A stretch of 64,000 nucleotides of DNA from Pseudarthrobacter siccitolerans (GTDB lineage: Bacteria > Actinomycetota > Actinomycetes > Actinomycetales > Micrococcaceae): contig NZ_CAQI01000044.1 in NCBI RefSeq assembly GCF_001046895.1, positions 62,001 through 126,000 on the forward strand. Direction: 5' to 3'. Below, piece by piece: positions 25,974-34,751 of the stretch (the stretch's first letter is position 1; every line of letters begins with the position of its first letter). A model generated the notes under the pieces. The model was given only the letters and a program-made list of their open reading frames with translations, was not told the origin of the DNA and did not search any database. The position numbers and the translations under genes are program-made.

Positions 25974-27530
25974 TCACTGCTGCTGCTCCGACTGGCGGTC
26001 GCGCCAGTTGCTTTCCACTGGCCACACGGACACGCGTTCGCGGACGGAGATGGAGGGCCGCGGCACGGTCTCCACCGGTACCTGCGGCGAATCCGCCAGG
26101 ACCCAGGTGTCCTTGGAACCGCCGCCCTGGCTGGAGTTGACGATCAGCGAACCTTCCTTCAGCGCCACACGGGTCAGGCCGCCGGGCAGCACCCAGACGT
26201 TCTCGCCGTCGTTCACTGCGAAGGGACGCAGGTCCACGTGGCGCGGCCCGAACTTGTCCCCGCTCAGTGTTGGCACCGTGGAGAGCTGCAGCACCGGCTG
26301 TGCGATCCAGCCGCGGGGGTCGGCGATAACCCGCTGGCGGAGGGCGTCAAGTTCGTCCTTGGAGGCGTCCGGCCCGATCACCAGGCCCTTGCCCCCTGAC
26401 CCGTCCACCGGCTTGACCACCAGTTCGGAGAGGTTGTCCAGAGTGTATTCCCGCGCTTCCTTTTCCTCGAGGCGGTAGGTGTCCACGTTGGCGATAATGG
26501 GCTCCTCGCTGAGGTAGTAGCGGATCAGGTCAGGGACGTAACTGTAGACGAGTTTGTCGTCGGCGACGCCATTGCCCACGGCGTTGGCGATGGTCACCCC
26601 GCCGGCCCTGGCCGCGTTGACCAGGCCGGGGCAGCCCAGCATGGAATCGGCCCGGAACTGCAGCGGATCCAGGAAATCATCGTCGATCCGCTTGTAAATC
26701 ACGTCCACACGCTGCTCGCCGGCGGTGGTGCGCATGTAGACGCGGTTGCCGCGGCAGATCAGGTCGCGGCCTTCCACCAGTTCCACACCCATCAGGCCGG
26801 CCAGCAGGGTGTGCTCGAAGTAGGCGCTGTTGAACACGCCGGGAGTGAGGACGACGACGGTGGGATCGTCCACGCCCGCGGGTGCAGTTTTGCGCAGGGC
26901 CGAGAGGAGCCGGCGGGGGTACTCCTCCACCGGCCGGATGAGCTGCTGGCCGAAGGCTTCGGGCAGGCCCTTGGCCATGGCCCGCCGGTTCTCCAGGACG
27001 TAGCTCACGCCCGAAGGCACGCGCACGTTGTCCTCCAGCACCCGGAACGTTCCGGCGGCATCGCGGACCACATCGATGCCCGAGATGTGCACCCGGACGC
27101 CGCCGGCCGGCTCAAAACCGTGCACCTGGCGGTGGAAGTGCGCACTGGTGGTCACCAGCTGCCGCGGGATCACGCCGTCGGACACCACGGTCATTTTGTC
27201 GTACACGTCGTTGAGGAAGGCTTCGAGCGCGCGCACGCGCTGCGCAACACCGCGCTCCATCACGTCCCATTCGGCTGCGGGGATGACCCGGGGGACGATA
27301 TCCAGCGGGAACGGGCGCTCCTCGCCGGCGAAATCGAAGGTGACACCACGGTCCAGGAAGGTGCGGGCCATCGAGTCGGCGCGTGCGCTGACATCGGCGA
27401 GGGAGAGCTTGCGAAGGGCGTCCGCCACTTGCTCATAGGAGCCCCGGGCCTGCTGCCCGGGGGCGAACATCTCGTCGTAGGCTCCGGTCCGGCCGGCGGC
27501 CACGGAGTAATCCTGGAATAGGTCTGACAT
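25974..27530 (-). CDS. Circularly permuted ATP-grasp protein (type 2)
   Basis: About 518 aa from ATG 27,530 (MSDLFQDYSVAAGRTGAYDE). ATP-grasp elements in permuted order: FRVLEDNVRVPSGVSYVLEN (about residue 160), the central IYKRIDDDFLDPL (metal and nucleotide residues) and LVVKPVDGSGGKGLVIG (the glycine-rich ATP loop, here late in the chain). It would ligate a carboxylate to an amine. First gene of the operon with alpha-E and transglutaminase. An upstream ATG at 27,575 would add 15 non-conserved residues. The C-terminus is Gln-rich. Confidence 0.92.
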   Translation of the reverse strand: MSDLFQDYSVAAGRTGAYDEMFAPGQQARGSYEQVADALRKLSLADVSARADSMARTFLDRGVTFDFAGEERPFPLDIVPRVIPAAEWDVMERGVAQRVRALEAFLNDVYDKMTVVSDGVIPRQLVTTSAHFHRQVHGFEPAGGVRVHISGIDVVRDAAGTFRVLEDNVRVPSGVSYVLENRRAMAKGLPEAFGQQLIRPVEEYPRRLLSALRKTAPAGVDDPTVVVLTPGVFNSAYFEHTLLAGLMGVELVEGRDLICRGNRVYMRTTAGEQRVDVIYKRIDDDFLDPLQFRADSMLGCPGLVNAARAGGVTIANAVGNGVADDKLVYSYVPDLIRYYLSEEPIIANVDTYRLEEKEAREYTLDNLSELVVKPVDGSGGKGLVIGPDASKDELDALRQRVIADPRGWIAQPVLQLSTVPTLSGDKFGPRHVDLRPFAVNDGENVWVLPGGLTRVALKEGSLIVNSSQGGGSKDTWVLADSPQVPVETVPRPSISVRERVSVWPVESNWRDRQSEQQQ

Positions 27531-27643
27531 GTCCACAAGCCAACCATCTTTTTGTTTCGAATTCATTACTGCCATCCATTCTGGCGTGTTGGCGCAGGCC
27601 GCCTGGTTCGTGGATTCCTGAACTTTTCCGGCACAGTAGGTGA

Positions 27644-28729
27644 GTGCCAGTCAGCAGAAGCCTCCCAGCCCCGGGTTCCGGCCTGCCCGAACGTGCTGAC
27701 CGGCTCATCCCCGGCCTGGCTACGGCGGCGGTTGCACTGGCTGTTGCCTTCCTGGTCCACCGGCTGGTTCCCGTCCTTCCGGCGATGACCCTGGCAGTCG
27801 TTTTGGGCGTCCTGGCCGCCAACCTGCCCGCGGCAGGGGTCTGGACCGCGGGAAGGGCCCGGCCCGGGCTGGACTTCGCCGGAAAACACCTGATGCGCGG
27901 CGGGATCATCCTGCTGGGGCTGAAAGTGAGCATCATGGACGTGCTGGGACTGGGCTGGCTTGCCCTGGTCCTGATCGCCGGGGTGGTTGCGGCCAGCTTC
28001 GGCGGGACCTACCTGATCTCCCGGCTGTTCCGGCTGCCGCCGGTAACCGCGCTGCTGGTGGCGACGGGCTTTTCGATCTGCGGCGCGTCAGCGATCGGTG
28101 CCATGGCCGCTGTCCGGCGGATCCGCCACGTGGACACTGTCCTGCCGGTGGCGCTGGTGACCCTGTGCGGAACGCTCGCCATCGGCGTCCTGCCCTTGTT
28201 CGTCCATCCCCTGCAGCTCTCCGCTCCCGCATTCGGCGCCTGGACAGGCGCCTCCGTGCACGACGTGGGGCAGGTGGTGGCCACGGCGCAGACTGCGGGA
28301 ACCGCGGCGCTGGGCATCGCCGTCGTGGTTAAACTCACCCGGGTGCTGCTGCTGGCGCCCGTCGCCGCAATAGCGGGCGCCCAGATGCGGCTGGCCGCCC
28401 GAAACGGCGCGGGCGGCGGCGACGGCACCGGCGGTTCCGGCGGGGCAGGTGATACCCGCGCCAAGCTTCCGCCGGTGGTGCCCTTGTTCGTGCTGGGTTT
28501 CATGGCCATGGTGGGCCTGCGGTCCACAGACTGGCTTGGCGCCGGATGGCTGGAGGCAGGGGCGGCGCTGCAGGACATCCTGCTCGGCGCGGCACTGTTC
28601 GGTTTGGGGTCGGCGGTACGCATCCGCACCCTGCTGCTTACAGGTGGGCAGGCGCTCCTGGCAGCACTCGCATCCTGGCTCCTGATCGCCCTCCTGGGGC
28701 TGGCCGCCGCCCTGCTGATCACCGCGTGA
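27644..28729 (+). CDS. YeiH-family putative sulfate exporter (UPF0324)
   Basis: 361 aa from GTG 27,644; about ten hydrophobic helices. Family motifs: KHLMRGGIILLGLKVS, TGFSICGASAIGAM and SVHDVGQVVATA. A glycine-rich cytoplasmic loop lies near residues 250-270. Members are annotated as sulfate or sulfite exporters, mostly by inference. Divergent from the ATP-grasp operon with 113 bp between the chosen starts. Confidence 0.9.
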   Translation: MPVSRSLPAPGSGLPERADRLIPGLATAAVALAVAFLVHRLVPVLPAMTLAVVLGVLAANLPAAGVWTAGRARPGLDFAGKHLMRGGIILLGLKVSIMDVLGLGWLALVLIAGVVAASFGGTYLISRLFRLPPVTALLVATGFSICGASAIGAMAAVRRIRHVDTVLPVALVTLCGTLAIGVLPLFVHPLQLSAPAFGAWTGASVHDVGQVVATAQTAGTAALGIAVVVKLTRVLLLAPVAAIAGAQMRLAARNGAGGGDGTGGSGGAGDTRAKLPPVVPLFVLGFMAMVGLRSTDWLGAGWLEAGAALQDILLGAALFGLGSAVRIRTLLLTGGQALLAALASWLLIALLGLAAALLITA

Positions 28730-28762
28730 TTTTGGACACCAGCCCCGTGATTAGATAGCTGG

Positions 28763-31372
28763 GTGTCACATGAGAATCTGCAGCGTGATGAAGCTGCCGC
28801 CCGGTCAGCCCTGATCAGCACCACCAGCTATGACGTTTCGCTGGACGTGCGGCAGGCGCCGGACCCGGACATTGCCGGCTACCCCACCCGCAGCGTGATC
28901 AACTTCACCGCCCGGCCGGGCGCCTCAACCTTCCTGGACTTCATCGGCAGCGCGGTGCACAGCGTGCTCCTGAACGGCCACCGGCTTCGCGTGGAGGACG
29001 TGGTGGACGGTGCCAGGATCAGGCTGGACAACCTCGAGGCGGAGAACCAGGTGACCGTCACCGGAACGGCCCGCTACAGCCGCTCCGGTGAGGGAATGCA
29101 CCGGTTCGTGGACCCTGCGGACGGGCGCTGCTACCTCTACACCCAATATGAGCCGGCAGACGCCCGCCGGGTCTTCGCCAATTTTGAGCAGCCGGACCTG
29201 AAGGCCACCTACACCTTCCACATCATTGCTGCCGCAGACTGGCACGTCGCTTCCAACGGGGCGGAGGTCAACCGCACCCTCCTGACGGACGATCCCGCCG
29301 CGGCCCGCTGGGACTTCGCCACCACTGAGCCCATGTCCACGTACATCACCACCGTCCTTGCCGGGCCCTACTTCAAGGCGGAAGACCGCTGGCAGGCAAC
29401 GCTCGACGACGGGACCTCCCTGGACGTCCCCCTCGCGCTGTACTGCCGCGCTTCCATGGCTGACTCCTTCGACGCGGACGAATTGTTCCGGCTCACTAAA
29501 AAAGGCCTGGACTTTTTCAACCGGCTCTTCGACTACCCCTACCCGTGGGGCAAATACGACCAGGCCTTTGTGCCCGAATACAACCTCGGCGCCATGGAGA
29601 ACCCCGGCCTGGTGACGTTCACCGAAAGCTACGTCTTCACCTCCCGCGCCACGGACGCCCAGTACCAGGCACGGGCCAACACCCTGATGCACGAGATGGC
29701 ACACATGTGGTTCGGCGACCTGGTGACCATGCAATGGTGGGACGACCTGTGGCTCAAGGAATCCTTCGCCGACTACATGGGCACCCTGGGCGTGGACCGC
29801 GCCACGGACTGGGACACCGCCTGGGTCAACTTCGCCAACAAACGCAAGGCCTGGGCCTACGTCCAGGACCAACTGCCCACCACCCATCCCATCGTGGCTG
29901 ACATCCCGGACCTGGAGGCCGCCAAGCAGAACTTCGACGGCATCACCTACGCCAAGGGCGCCTCTGTGCTGAAGCAGCTGGTGGCCTACGTGGGGTTCGA
30001 GGCCTTCATCGCCGGCTCCCGCGCATACTTCCGCAAGCACGCGTACGGGAACACGTCCCTGACGGACCTGCTGGCAGCCCTCAGCACCGCGTCCGGACGG
30101 GACCTGGCCGGCTGGGCGCAGCAGTGGCTGCAGACCTCCGGCATCTCCACGCTGTCTCTGGATTTCGAGTCGATGGACGACCAGGGCGCCCCGGACCGGG
30201 TGGTCATCGTCCAGGAGGCCACGGATCCGGTGACGGGACGGGAAGAACTGCGGCCGCACCGGCTTCGTGTGGGCTCCTACACTTTCGACGGCGGCGGCGC
30301 GCTCGTGCGTACCGGGAGCTTCGAAACGGACGTGTCCGGTGCACGGACGGAACTCCCCCAGCTCGCCGGCAGGCCGCGGCCCGCGCTCCTGCTCGTCAAT
30401 GACGACGACCTCACCTACGCCAAGGTCCGGCTGGATCCGGCATCTGAGGCAACAGTGCGTGCATCGCTGGACCGGATCTCCGATCCCATGGCCCGCGCCC
30501 TCTGCTGGACCGCGCTATGGAACTCCGCCCGGGACGGAGAGAGCCCGGCTTCCCGGTACGTGGACGCTGTTGCCGCGTTCGGCCCGGCTGAAACCGGGAT
30601 TGGCGTGCTGCTGAACATCCTCGAAAACGCAGGCACCGCCGTCGACCGCTACACTCCGGCCCCGGAACGTGATGCGGTGCGGGCCGCCTTCCTGGCCACG
30701 GCCGCCGCTGAACTGGACCGCGCAAAGCCGGGCTCGGACCAGCAGCTGGCCTGGGCGCGGACCCTTGCCACCCTCAGCAGGCATAACCGCTCCATGCTCC
30801 CCAGGCTCAAGGGCCTGCTGGACGGGACCGGGCCGGTGGAAGGCCTCGCAGTGGACGCGGAGCTGCGCTGGCACCTCTGGCATGCCCTCGCGGCGAACGG
30901 CGAGGCAACGGTTGCCGAGCTGGACGCCGAGCTGGCACGCGACACTACGGCCTCAGGACGTGCCGGCCACGCCACAGCCGTGGCCGCCCGGCCGGTTCCG
31001 GACGTCAAAGCCGCGGCCTGGAACGCGGCCGTGCACGGAAACGAACTCTCCAACCAGCTGCTGACCGCCACCATCAGCGGGTTTATGACAGCCCCTGCCG
31101 ACCTGCTGGAACCGTACGTGGAGCCGTACTTTGAGTGCCTGCGCAGCGCCTGGGACTCGCGGAGCATCGAGATCGCGAGCCGGATAGTCCGGGGCCTCTA
31201 CCCTTTGGCACAGGACCTCGCGGAAGGCGCGGAGCCGGCTGCGCATCCGGTGATGCGCCGGACGGACCAGTGGCTGGAATCCCATGCCGACGCTCCCCGT
31301 GCTCTGCGCAGGATCATCATCGAGCAGCGCAGCCATTTGCTGCGGGCACTCAGGGCGCAGGCCGCGCGGTAA
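28763..31372 (+). CDS. pepN: Aminopeptidase N (M1 family)
   Basis: 869 aa from GTG 28,763. Exopeptidase signature GAMENPGLVTF near residue 275 and zinc site HEMAHMWFGDLV-x-KES (HExxH about residue 310, third-ligand Glu in LWLKESFADY). Full length for actinobacterial PepN, with a large C-terminal helical domain. Cytoplasmic; it releases N-terminal amino acids from peptides. TAGATA at 28,752-28,757 lies 6 bp before the start, fitting a leaderless mRNA with TTGGAC as a weak -35. Confidence 0.96.
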   Translation: MSHENLQRDEAAARSALISTTSYDVSLDVRQAPDPDIAGYPTRSVINFTARPGASTFLDFIGSAVHSVLLNGHRLRVEDVVDGARIRLDNLEAENQVTVTGTARYSRSGEGMHRFVDPADGRCYLYTQYEPADARRVFANFEQPDLKATYTFHIIAAADWHVASNGAEVNRTLLTDDPAAARWDFATTEPMSTYITTVLAGPYFKAEDRWQATLDDGTSLDVPLALYCRASMADSFDADELFRLTKKGLDFFNRLFDYPYPWGKYDQAFVPEYNLGAMENPGLVTFTESYVFTSRATDAQYQARANTLMHEMAHMWFGDLVTMQWWDDLWLKESFADYMGTLGVDRATDWDTAWVNFANKRKAWAYVQDQLPTTHPIVADIPDLEAAKQNFDGITYAKGASVLKQLVAYVGFEAFIAGSRAYFRKHAYGNTSLTDLLAALSTASGRDLAGWAQQWLQTSGISTLSLDFESMDDQGAPDRVVIVQEATDPVTGREELRPHRLRVGSYTFDGGGALVRTGSFETDVSGARTELPQLAGRPRPALLLVNDDDLTYAKVRLDPASEATVRASLDRISDPMARALCWTALWNSARDGESPASRYVDAVAAFGPAETGIGVLLNILENAGTAVDRYTPAPERDAVRAAFLATAAAELDRAKPGSDQQLAWARTLATLSRHNRSMLPRLKGLLDGTGPVEGLAVDAELRWHLWHALAANGEATVAELDAELARDTTASGRAGHATAVAARPVPDVKAAAWNAAVHGNELSNQLLTATISGFMTAPADLLEPYVEPYFECLRSAWDSRSIEIASRIVRGLYPLAQDLAEGAEPAAHPVMRRTDQWLESHADAPRALRRIIIEQRSHLLRALRAQAAR

Positions 31373-31478
31373 CGGTCCCTTATACGGCGCTGCGCAGTGA
31401 AGTCCGGGCTCAGCGCGCAGGGGCGGTCCGTGCGCAACAAATTGGGGCGTCAGTGCGCACGTACGTACAGCGTGGGAC

Positions 31479-32570
31479 TCACGGCACCCGGTGGAGCCAT
31501 TCGTCGGTGCCGAACTTGGTGGCAACACGCTCGCGGGCCGTGGCCAGCTCAGCTTCGGTCAGCTCCGAGGGCGTGGCGCCGTACCGCTCGGCGAAGACTT
31601 CCATCATGGCCGCGATGATGTCCGCGCGGGCCAGGCCGGTCTGGCGGCGGAGCGGGTCCACCCGTTTCTTGGCACTCCGGGTGCCCTTGTCCGAGAGCTT
31701 TTCCTTGCCGATGCGGAGCACTTCCACCATCTTGTCGGCGTCGATGTCGTAGCTCATGGTGACGTGGTGCAGCATGCCGCCGTTGGCCAGGCGCTTCTGC
31801 GCCGCCCCGCCGATCTTGCCCTGGTCCGTGGCGATGTCATTCAGCGGCACGTAGAACGCGGTGATGCCCAGTTTCTCCAGCGCGGCCATCACCCACGCGT
31901 CCAGGAAGGGGTAGGAGTCGGCGAAGCTCAGGCCGTCCACCAGGGTCTGCGGCAGGTACAGCGAGTACGTGATGCAGTTGCCCGCCTCCATAAACATCGC
32001 TCCCCCGCCGCTGATCCGGCGGACCACTTTGATGCCGTGCCTGGCCACTCCGTCCGGGTCCACCTCATTGCGGTAGGACTGGAAGCTGCCGATCACCGTG
32101 GACGGCTCCTGCCAGTCCCAGAACCGGAGGGTGGGATTGCGGCGGCCGGCCCCTACTTCCTCGGTGAGCACCTCGTCCAGGGCGACATTGATTTCCGTGG
32201 GCAGGACCGTGGGGGCGATGAGGTTCCAGCGATGGTCGGCCCAGGACGTGGCTTTGGCCAGGGCGCGGCGGACCGCGATGGCGACGGCGTCGGCAGAGAA
32301 GCCGAACAGGGCGGCGTCGGGAGGCAGCGAAGCGGTGACGACGGCGGCAAGCTCGGACGCCGTCGTACCTTCCGGCAGTCCCGTGAGCCCGCGGTTGATG
32401 TCCAGGAGTGCCTCGTCCGGCTCCAGGAAAAAATCACCGCTGACGGAGACATTGGCGAGCAGGTTGTCCGTGACGTCCAGGTCCACCACCACCAGCTTGC
32501 CGCCGGGGACTTTGTACTCGCCGTGCCGGCGGGAAGCAGAATCAGCTGCTGGGAATGGCGTAACGGTCAT
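31479..32570 (-). CDS. Lipoate-protein ligase A-like protein with swapped domain order
   Basis: 363 aa from ATG 32,570 (AGGATGGAAGCC upstream; ATG 32,579 also possible). Residues about 12-95 match the lipoate-ligase accessory domain (GEYKVPGGKLVVVDLDV ... SGDFFLEPDEALLD), which in E. coli LplA sits at the C-terminus. Residues about 115-360 are the catalytic BPL/LplA domain with RRISGGGAMFMEAGNC (the RRxSGGGAVxHD loop) and IGGAAQKRLANGGMLHH (catalytic-Lys region). It attaches lipoate or octanoate to 2-oxoacid dehydrogenase E2 or GcvH. No neighbour is lipoate related. Confidence 0.88.
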   Translation of the reverse strand: MTVTPFPAADSASRRHGEYKVPGGKLVVVDLDVTDNLLANVSVSGDFFLEPDEALLDINRGLTGLPEGTTASELAAVVTASLPPDAALFGFSADAVAIAVRRALAKATSWADHRWNLIAPTVLPTEINVALDEVLTEEVGAGRRNPTLRFWDWQEPSTVIGSFQSYRNEVDPDGVARHGIKVVRRISGGGAMFMEAGNCITYSLYLPQTLVDGLSFADSYPFLDAWVMAALEKLGITAFYVPLNDIATDQGKIGGAAQKRLANGGMLHHVTMSYDIDADKMVEVLRIGKEKLSDKGTRSAKKRVDPLRRQTGLARADIIAAMMEVFAERYGATPSELTEAELATARERVATKFGTDEWLHRVP

Positions 32571-32644
32571 GGCTTCCATCCTGCCCCACCAGTGCGCCCC
32601 GGCGCCAAGCCGCCCCGACCCTGCGTTGGGGTCTATAACGCGAA

Positions 32645-32672
32645 AAGCCCGCACCGTTGCCGGTGCGGGCTT
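32645..32672 (-). terminator. Rho-independent terminator of rpmE2
   Basis: Perfect 12-bp stem AAGCCCGCACCG / CGGTGCGGGCTT with TTGC loop, 26 bases after the rpmE2 stop; TTTTCGCG follows on the minus strand. Confidence 0.9.
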
Positions 32673-32697
32673 CCCTGGAAAGCTTGGGCGAAGTGAA

Positions 32698-32955
32698 TTA
32701 CTTCTTGCCGCCGAAGCCCTTGAAGCGAGCGTTGAAGCGCTCGACGCGGCCTGCGGAGTCCATGATGCGCTGCTTGCCCGTGTAGAACGGGTGGGACTCG
32801 GAGGAGATTTCGACGTCGATGACCGGGTAGGTGTTGCCGTCCTCCCACTCGATGGTCTTCGAGGAAGACACGGTGGACTTGGTCAGGAACTTGACGCCGG
32901 AAGCCAGGTCGTTGAAAACAACAGCTTCGTACTTCGGGTGGATATCAGACTTCAT
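32698..32955 (-). CDS. rpmE2: 50S ribosomal protein L31 type B
   Basis: 85 aa, [20 protein letters not shown] ... [15 protein letters not shown]. The C-x2-C zinc residues of type A L31 are absent, so this is the zinc-free B form that replaces the zinc form when zinc is scarce. Monocistronic: its own leader hairpin upstream and a terminator downstream. The gene marks the chromosome side of the island junction. Confidence 0.97.
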   Translation of the reverse strand: MKSDIHPKYEAVVFNDLASGVKFLTKSTVSSSKTIEWEDGNTYPVIDVEISSESHPFYTGKQRIMDSAGRVERFNARFKGFGGKK

Positions 32956-32973
32956 AATGGGACCTTTGTTCGC

Positions 32974-32995
32974 ACAACTGGATTTTGCCAGTTGT
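32974..32995 (-). promoter_or_regulatory. Leader hairpin of rpmE2, candidate L31 autoregulatory RNA
   Basis: ACAACTGG (32,974-32,981) and CCAGTTGT (32,988-32,995) make an 8-bp stem with 6-nt loop in the 5' leader, 18 bases before the start. Ribosomal leader RNAs upstream of L31 genes have been described in several phyla including Actinobacteria; I cannot confirm a covariance match by eye. Confidence 0.5.
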
Positions 32996-33049
32996 CAGGT
33001 ATGAATGGGATGGCCGCGTCCGCGCCGAAAGACTCAGGACGGCCAGCTA

Positions 33050-33526
33050 TCAATAATAGCGGATAAGGACGGTGCCAGCGAACCGCGCCGCTGCTTCGTT
33101 CCGGAGCCCGTCGCGGGGGCGCAGCTCCCAGAACGCCACGGCCGAGGCGGCAGCCACATTGAGCGAATCCACACCGTTGCGCATGGGGATTTTGACGGCG
33201 AGGTCGACGGCGGCAAGTGTCTCTGCGCTCATGCCTGCGCCTTCGGCGCCGAGCACCAGGGCCAGTTTCTCCGGGTTCTGCGCGGCGACTTCGTCCACGT
33301 CCTGCGCATCATCGGTCAGCTCCAGGGCCGCGACGGTGAAGCCGTGGTCCTTGAGCAGGTGCAGGTCCTGCGGCCAGCTGGTGAGCCGTGCCCACGGCAC
33401 CTGGAAGACGGTGCCCATGCTTACGCGGACGCTTCTGCGGTAGAGCGGGTCTCCGCAGCGGGGCGAAACCAGGACCGCGTCGATGTCCAGGGCGGCGGCT
33501 GACCGGAAGATGGCACCCACGTTGGT
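33050..33526 (-). pseudogene. Original 3' end of the SpoU/TrmH-type rRNA methyltransferase gene, stranded by insertion
   Basis: Reads TNVGAIFRSAAALDIDAVLV ... VDSLNVAAASAVAF, the SPOUT catalytic knot: motif 1 NVGAIFRSAAA, motif 2 LVLGAEGAGMS, motif 3 IPMRNGVDSLNVAAASAVA. It has lost its N-terminal 130 or so residues: upstream in frame there is only INSQHIATTT and then a stop (TGA at about 33,594). GTG at 33,520 could start a 156-aa fragment, but without the RNA-binding domain it should be inactive. The matching N-terminal half is 18.4 kb away at 51,944-52,332. Confidence 0.92.
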
Positions 33527-33527
33527 G
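33522..33527. other. Left attachment site core (junction A)
   Basis: TTGGTG, shared with junction B (37,227) and junction C (51,938). Sequence to the left is host methyltransferase; sequence to the right is element DNA. Uninterrupted host DNA would read CCCACGTTGGTGTGGTCCAC here, the codons for DHTNVG. Confidence 0.75.
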
Positions 33528-33530
33528 GTG

Positions 33531-33546
33531 GTTGCAATGTGTTGGG
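33531..33546. repeat. Left-terminal conserved sequence, element 1
   Basis: GTTGCAATGTGTTGGG begins 4 bases inside the core. Element 2 has GTTGCAATCTGTTCGG at the same offset (37,236-37,251): 14 of 16 match. Candidate recombinase recognition sequence. Confidence 0.7.
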
Positions 33547-33578
33547 AATTGATGGGCCACGCGACACCTGGGATTGCA

Positions 33579-33598
33579 CGGTCACGAATTCATGACCG
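33579..33598. repeat. Imperfect 20-bp palindrome near the left end of element 1
   Basis: CGGTCACGAATTCATGACCG is symmetric apart from one mismatched pair. It lies about 50 bp inside junction A and after the RES stop; it could be a weak terminator or a protein site. Confidence 0.4.
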
Positions 33599-33695
33599 TT
33601 ACACGTAGCCGAGGCGGCACCCGACCGGAGGTGGCATTCGGATATGACAAGCCGCTTGGACGCATTCGAGCGCTAGGCGACAACTCGTGAGTAAC

Positions 33696-34751
33696 TCAGA
33701 TGTGAGCGTTTGAGGGTGGGCTGATCTGAACGCTCACCTGTTCAACAGAGACTTCTTCGACGTGTGTTGCCGTTGCCAGCCTTGGGTCAAAGAGTGCGAT
33801 ATTGACACCTTCGTCACTACTAACGGAGCTGCGGTACATGACGCCGTGAAAGCCACACGTCTTCACAAACTCGCATAGGTACTGTGTAGGAATGTATTCA
33901 TAAGGTGCCCCACGAGGGTGAACCGGGCGGGTGAGTTCGTCACCGAGCCTTTCCAGGAGTGGCAGGTCCGCGCGAAGTTTGATCATCTGACTTTCATCGC
34001 CGAACAACGGCGAAATCAGACTTCGCGGATCCCTTAGATCCGCAAGTTTCAGATCGGGCTTCGCTAACTGGAACTCAGCTACACATGCTCGCTCTCCAGT
34101 GTGCGGCCTTAGCTCGGCTACCGAAGTCGCTCGAGTCGAACCGAGGTAGAGGTATGGAATACCTGCGGGGTTCGCGCGACCATGTCCTGCTAGGCGAGGT
34201 GGTGGTGCGCCCATTTCGTGGACCTCGTAGGGCGCGTCGCTACCCAAGAGGCGAGCTCGATACCATTTCAGATCGCTAAGGGTGGATGGCGATGCAATCA
34301 GCTGGCTTAGGAGCTCCTTGATTCGATCCATGTCCATCGGTTCGGCAAGGAACCACCGGTTCACGTGCATCATCTCATCGCGCAAGTCTTCCCAGCGCTT
34401 GAGGTTCCCGCCGCCAAAGTGTTCAATGGGGACGAATAGCCTGCGAACAAGCTCGCCGTCGTCGAGCACGTCAGCGAGCAAGTCTTTGGCTTCTGCCGGA
34501 CGAAGTCCTGAGTCCCGGAAGAATCCCCATTCCTCGTCCAGGAGTTGCACGATTGGTTTGCCCTCATTGACCTCCTCATATGTCGCCATGAGGGTCGAGA
34601 ACCACTGGCCGAGCCGATCCGGTTCCACGCACGAGACATTCTCTGCGCCGCAATAGTCGCAGGTTTGGTCAACGGGGTCACATTGAGCGATGAGTTCTTC
34701 ACGAATCAGGCGGTCACTAAAGCAGTTCGCGCAACAACGCCGGCTAGCCAT
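33696..34751 (-). CDS. RES-domain toxin-like protein with HEPN/RES N-terminal domain
   Basis: 351 aa. Residues 5-45 hold a zinc ribbon (CCANCF ... CDYCG) that opens the HEPN/RES N-terminal domain. Residues about 155-340 are a RES domain: YRARLLG, HGRANPAGIPYLYLG (Arg), TSVAELRPHTGE (Glu) and VMYRSSVSSDEG (Ser), the R-E-S triad that names the family. RES toxins degrade NAD+ and stop growth. It is the last gene of the operon; its start overlaps sce7725 by 8 bp. I see no Xre/Xre-like antitoxin, so control probably lies with the two upstream proteins. Confidence 0.82.
   Translation of the reverse strand: MASRRCCANCFSDRLIREELIAQCDPVDQTCDYCGAENVSCVEPDRLGQWFSTLMATYEEVNEGKPIVQLLDEEWGFFRDSGLRPAEAKDLLADVLDDGELVRRLFVPIEHFGGGNLKRWEDLRDEMMHVNRWFLAEPMDMDRIKELLSQLIASPSTLSDLKWYRARLLGSDAPYEVHEMGAPPPRLAGHGRANPAGIPYLYLGSTRATSVAELRPHTGERACVAEFQLAKPDLKLADLRDPRSLISPLFGDESQMIKLRADLPLLERLGDELTRPVHPRGAPYEYIPTQYLCEFVKTCGFHGVMYRSSVSSDEGVNIALFDPRLATATHVEEVSVEQVSVQISPPSNAHI

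Noticed and set aside
33050..33520. Functional short methyltransferase from GTG 33,520
   Set aside because: It starts inside motif 1 of the SPOUT domain and lacks the RNA-binding half; treated as a stranded gene end.
33579..33598. EcoRI-centred palindrome as a specific recombination site
   Set aside because: It is not repeated at the other element's left end, so it is not a shared feature of the family; recorded only as a palindrome.
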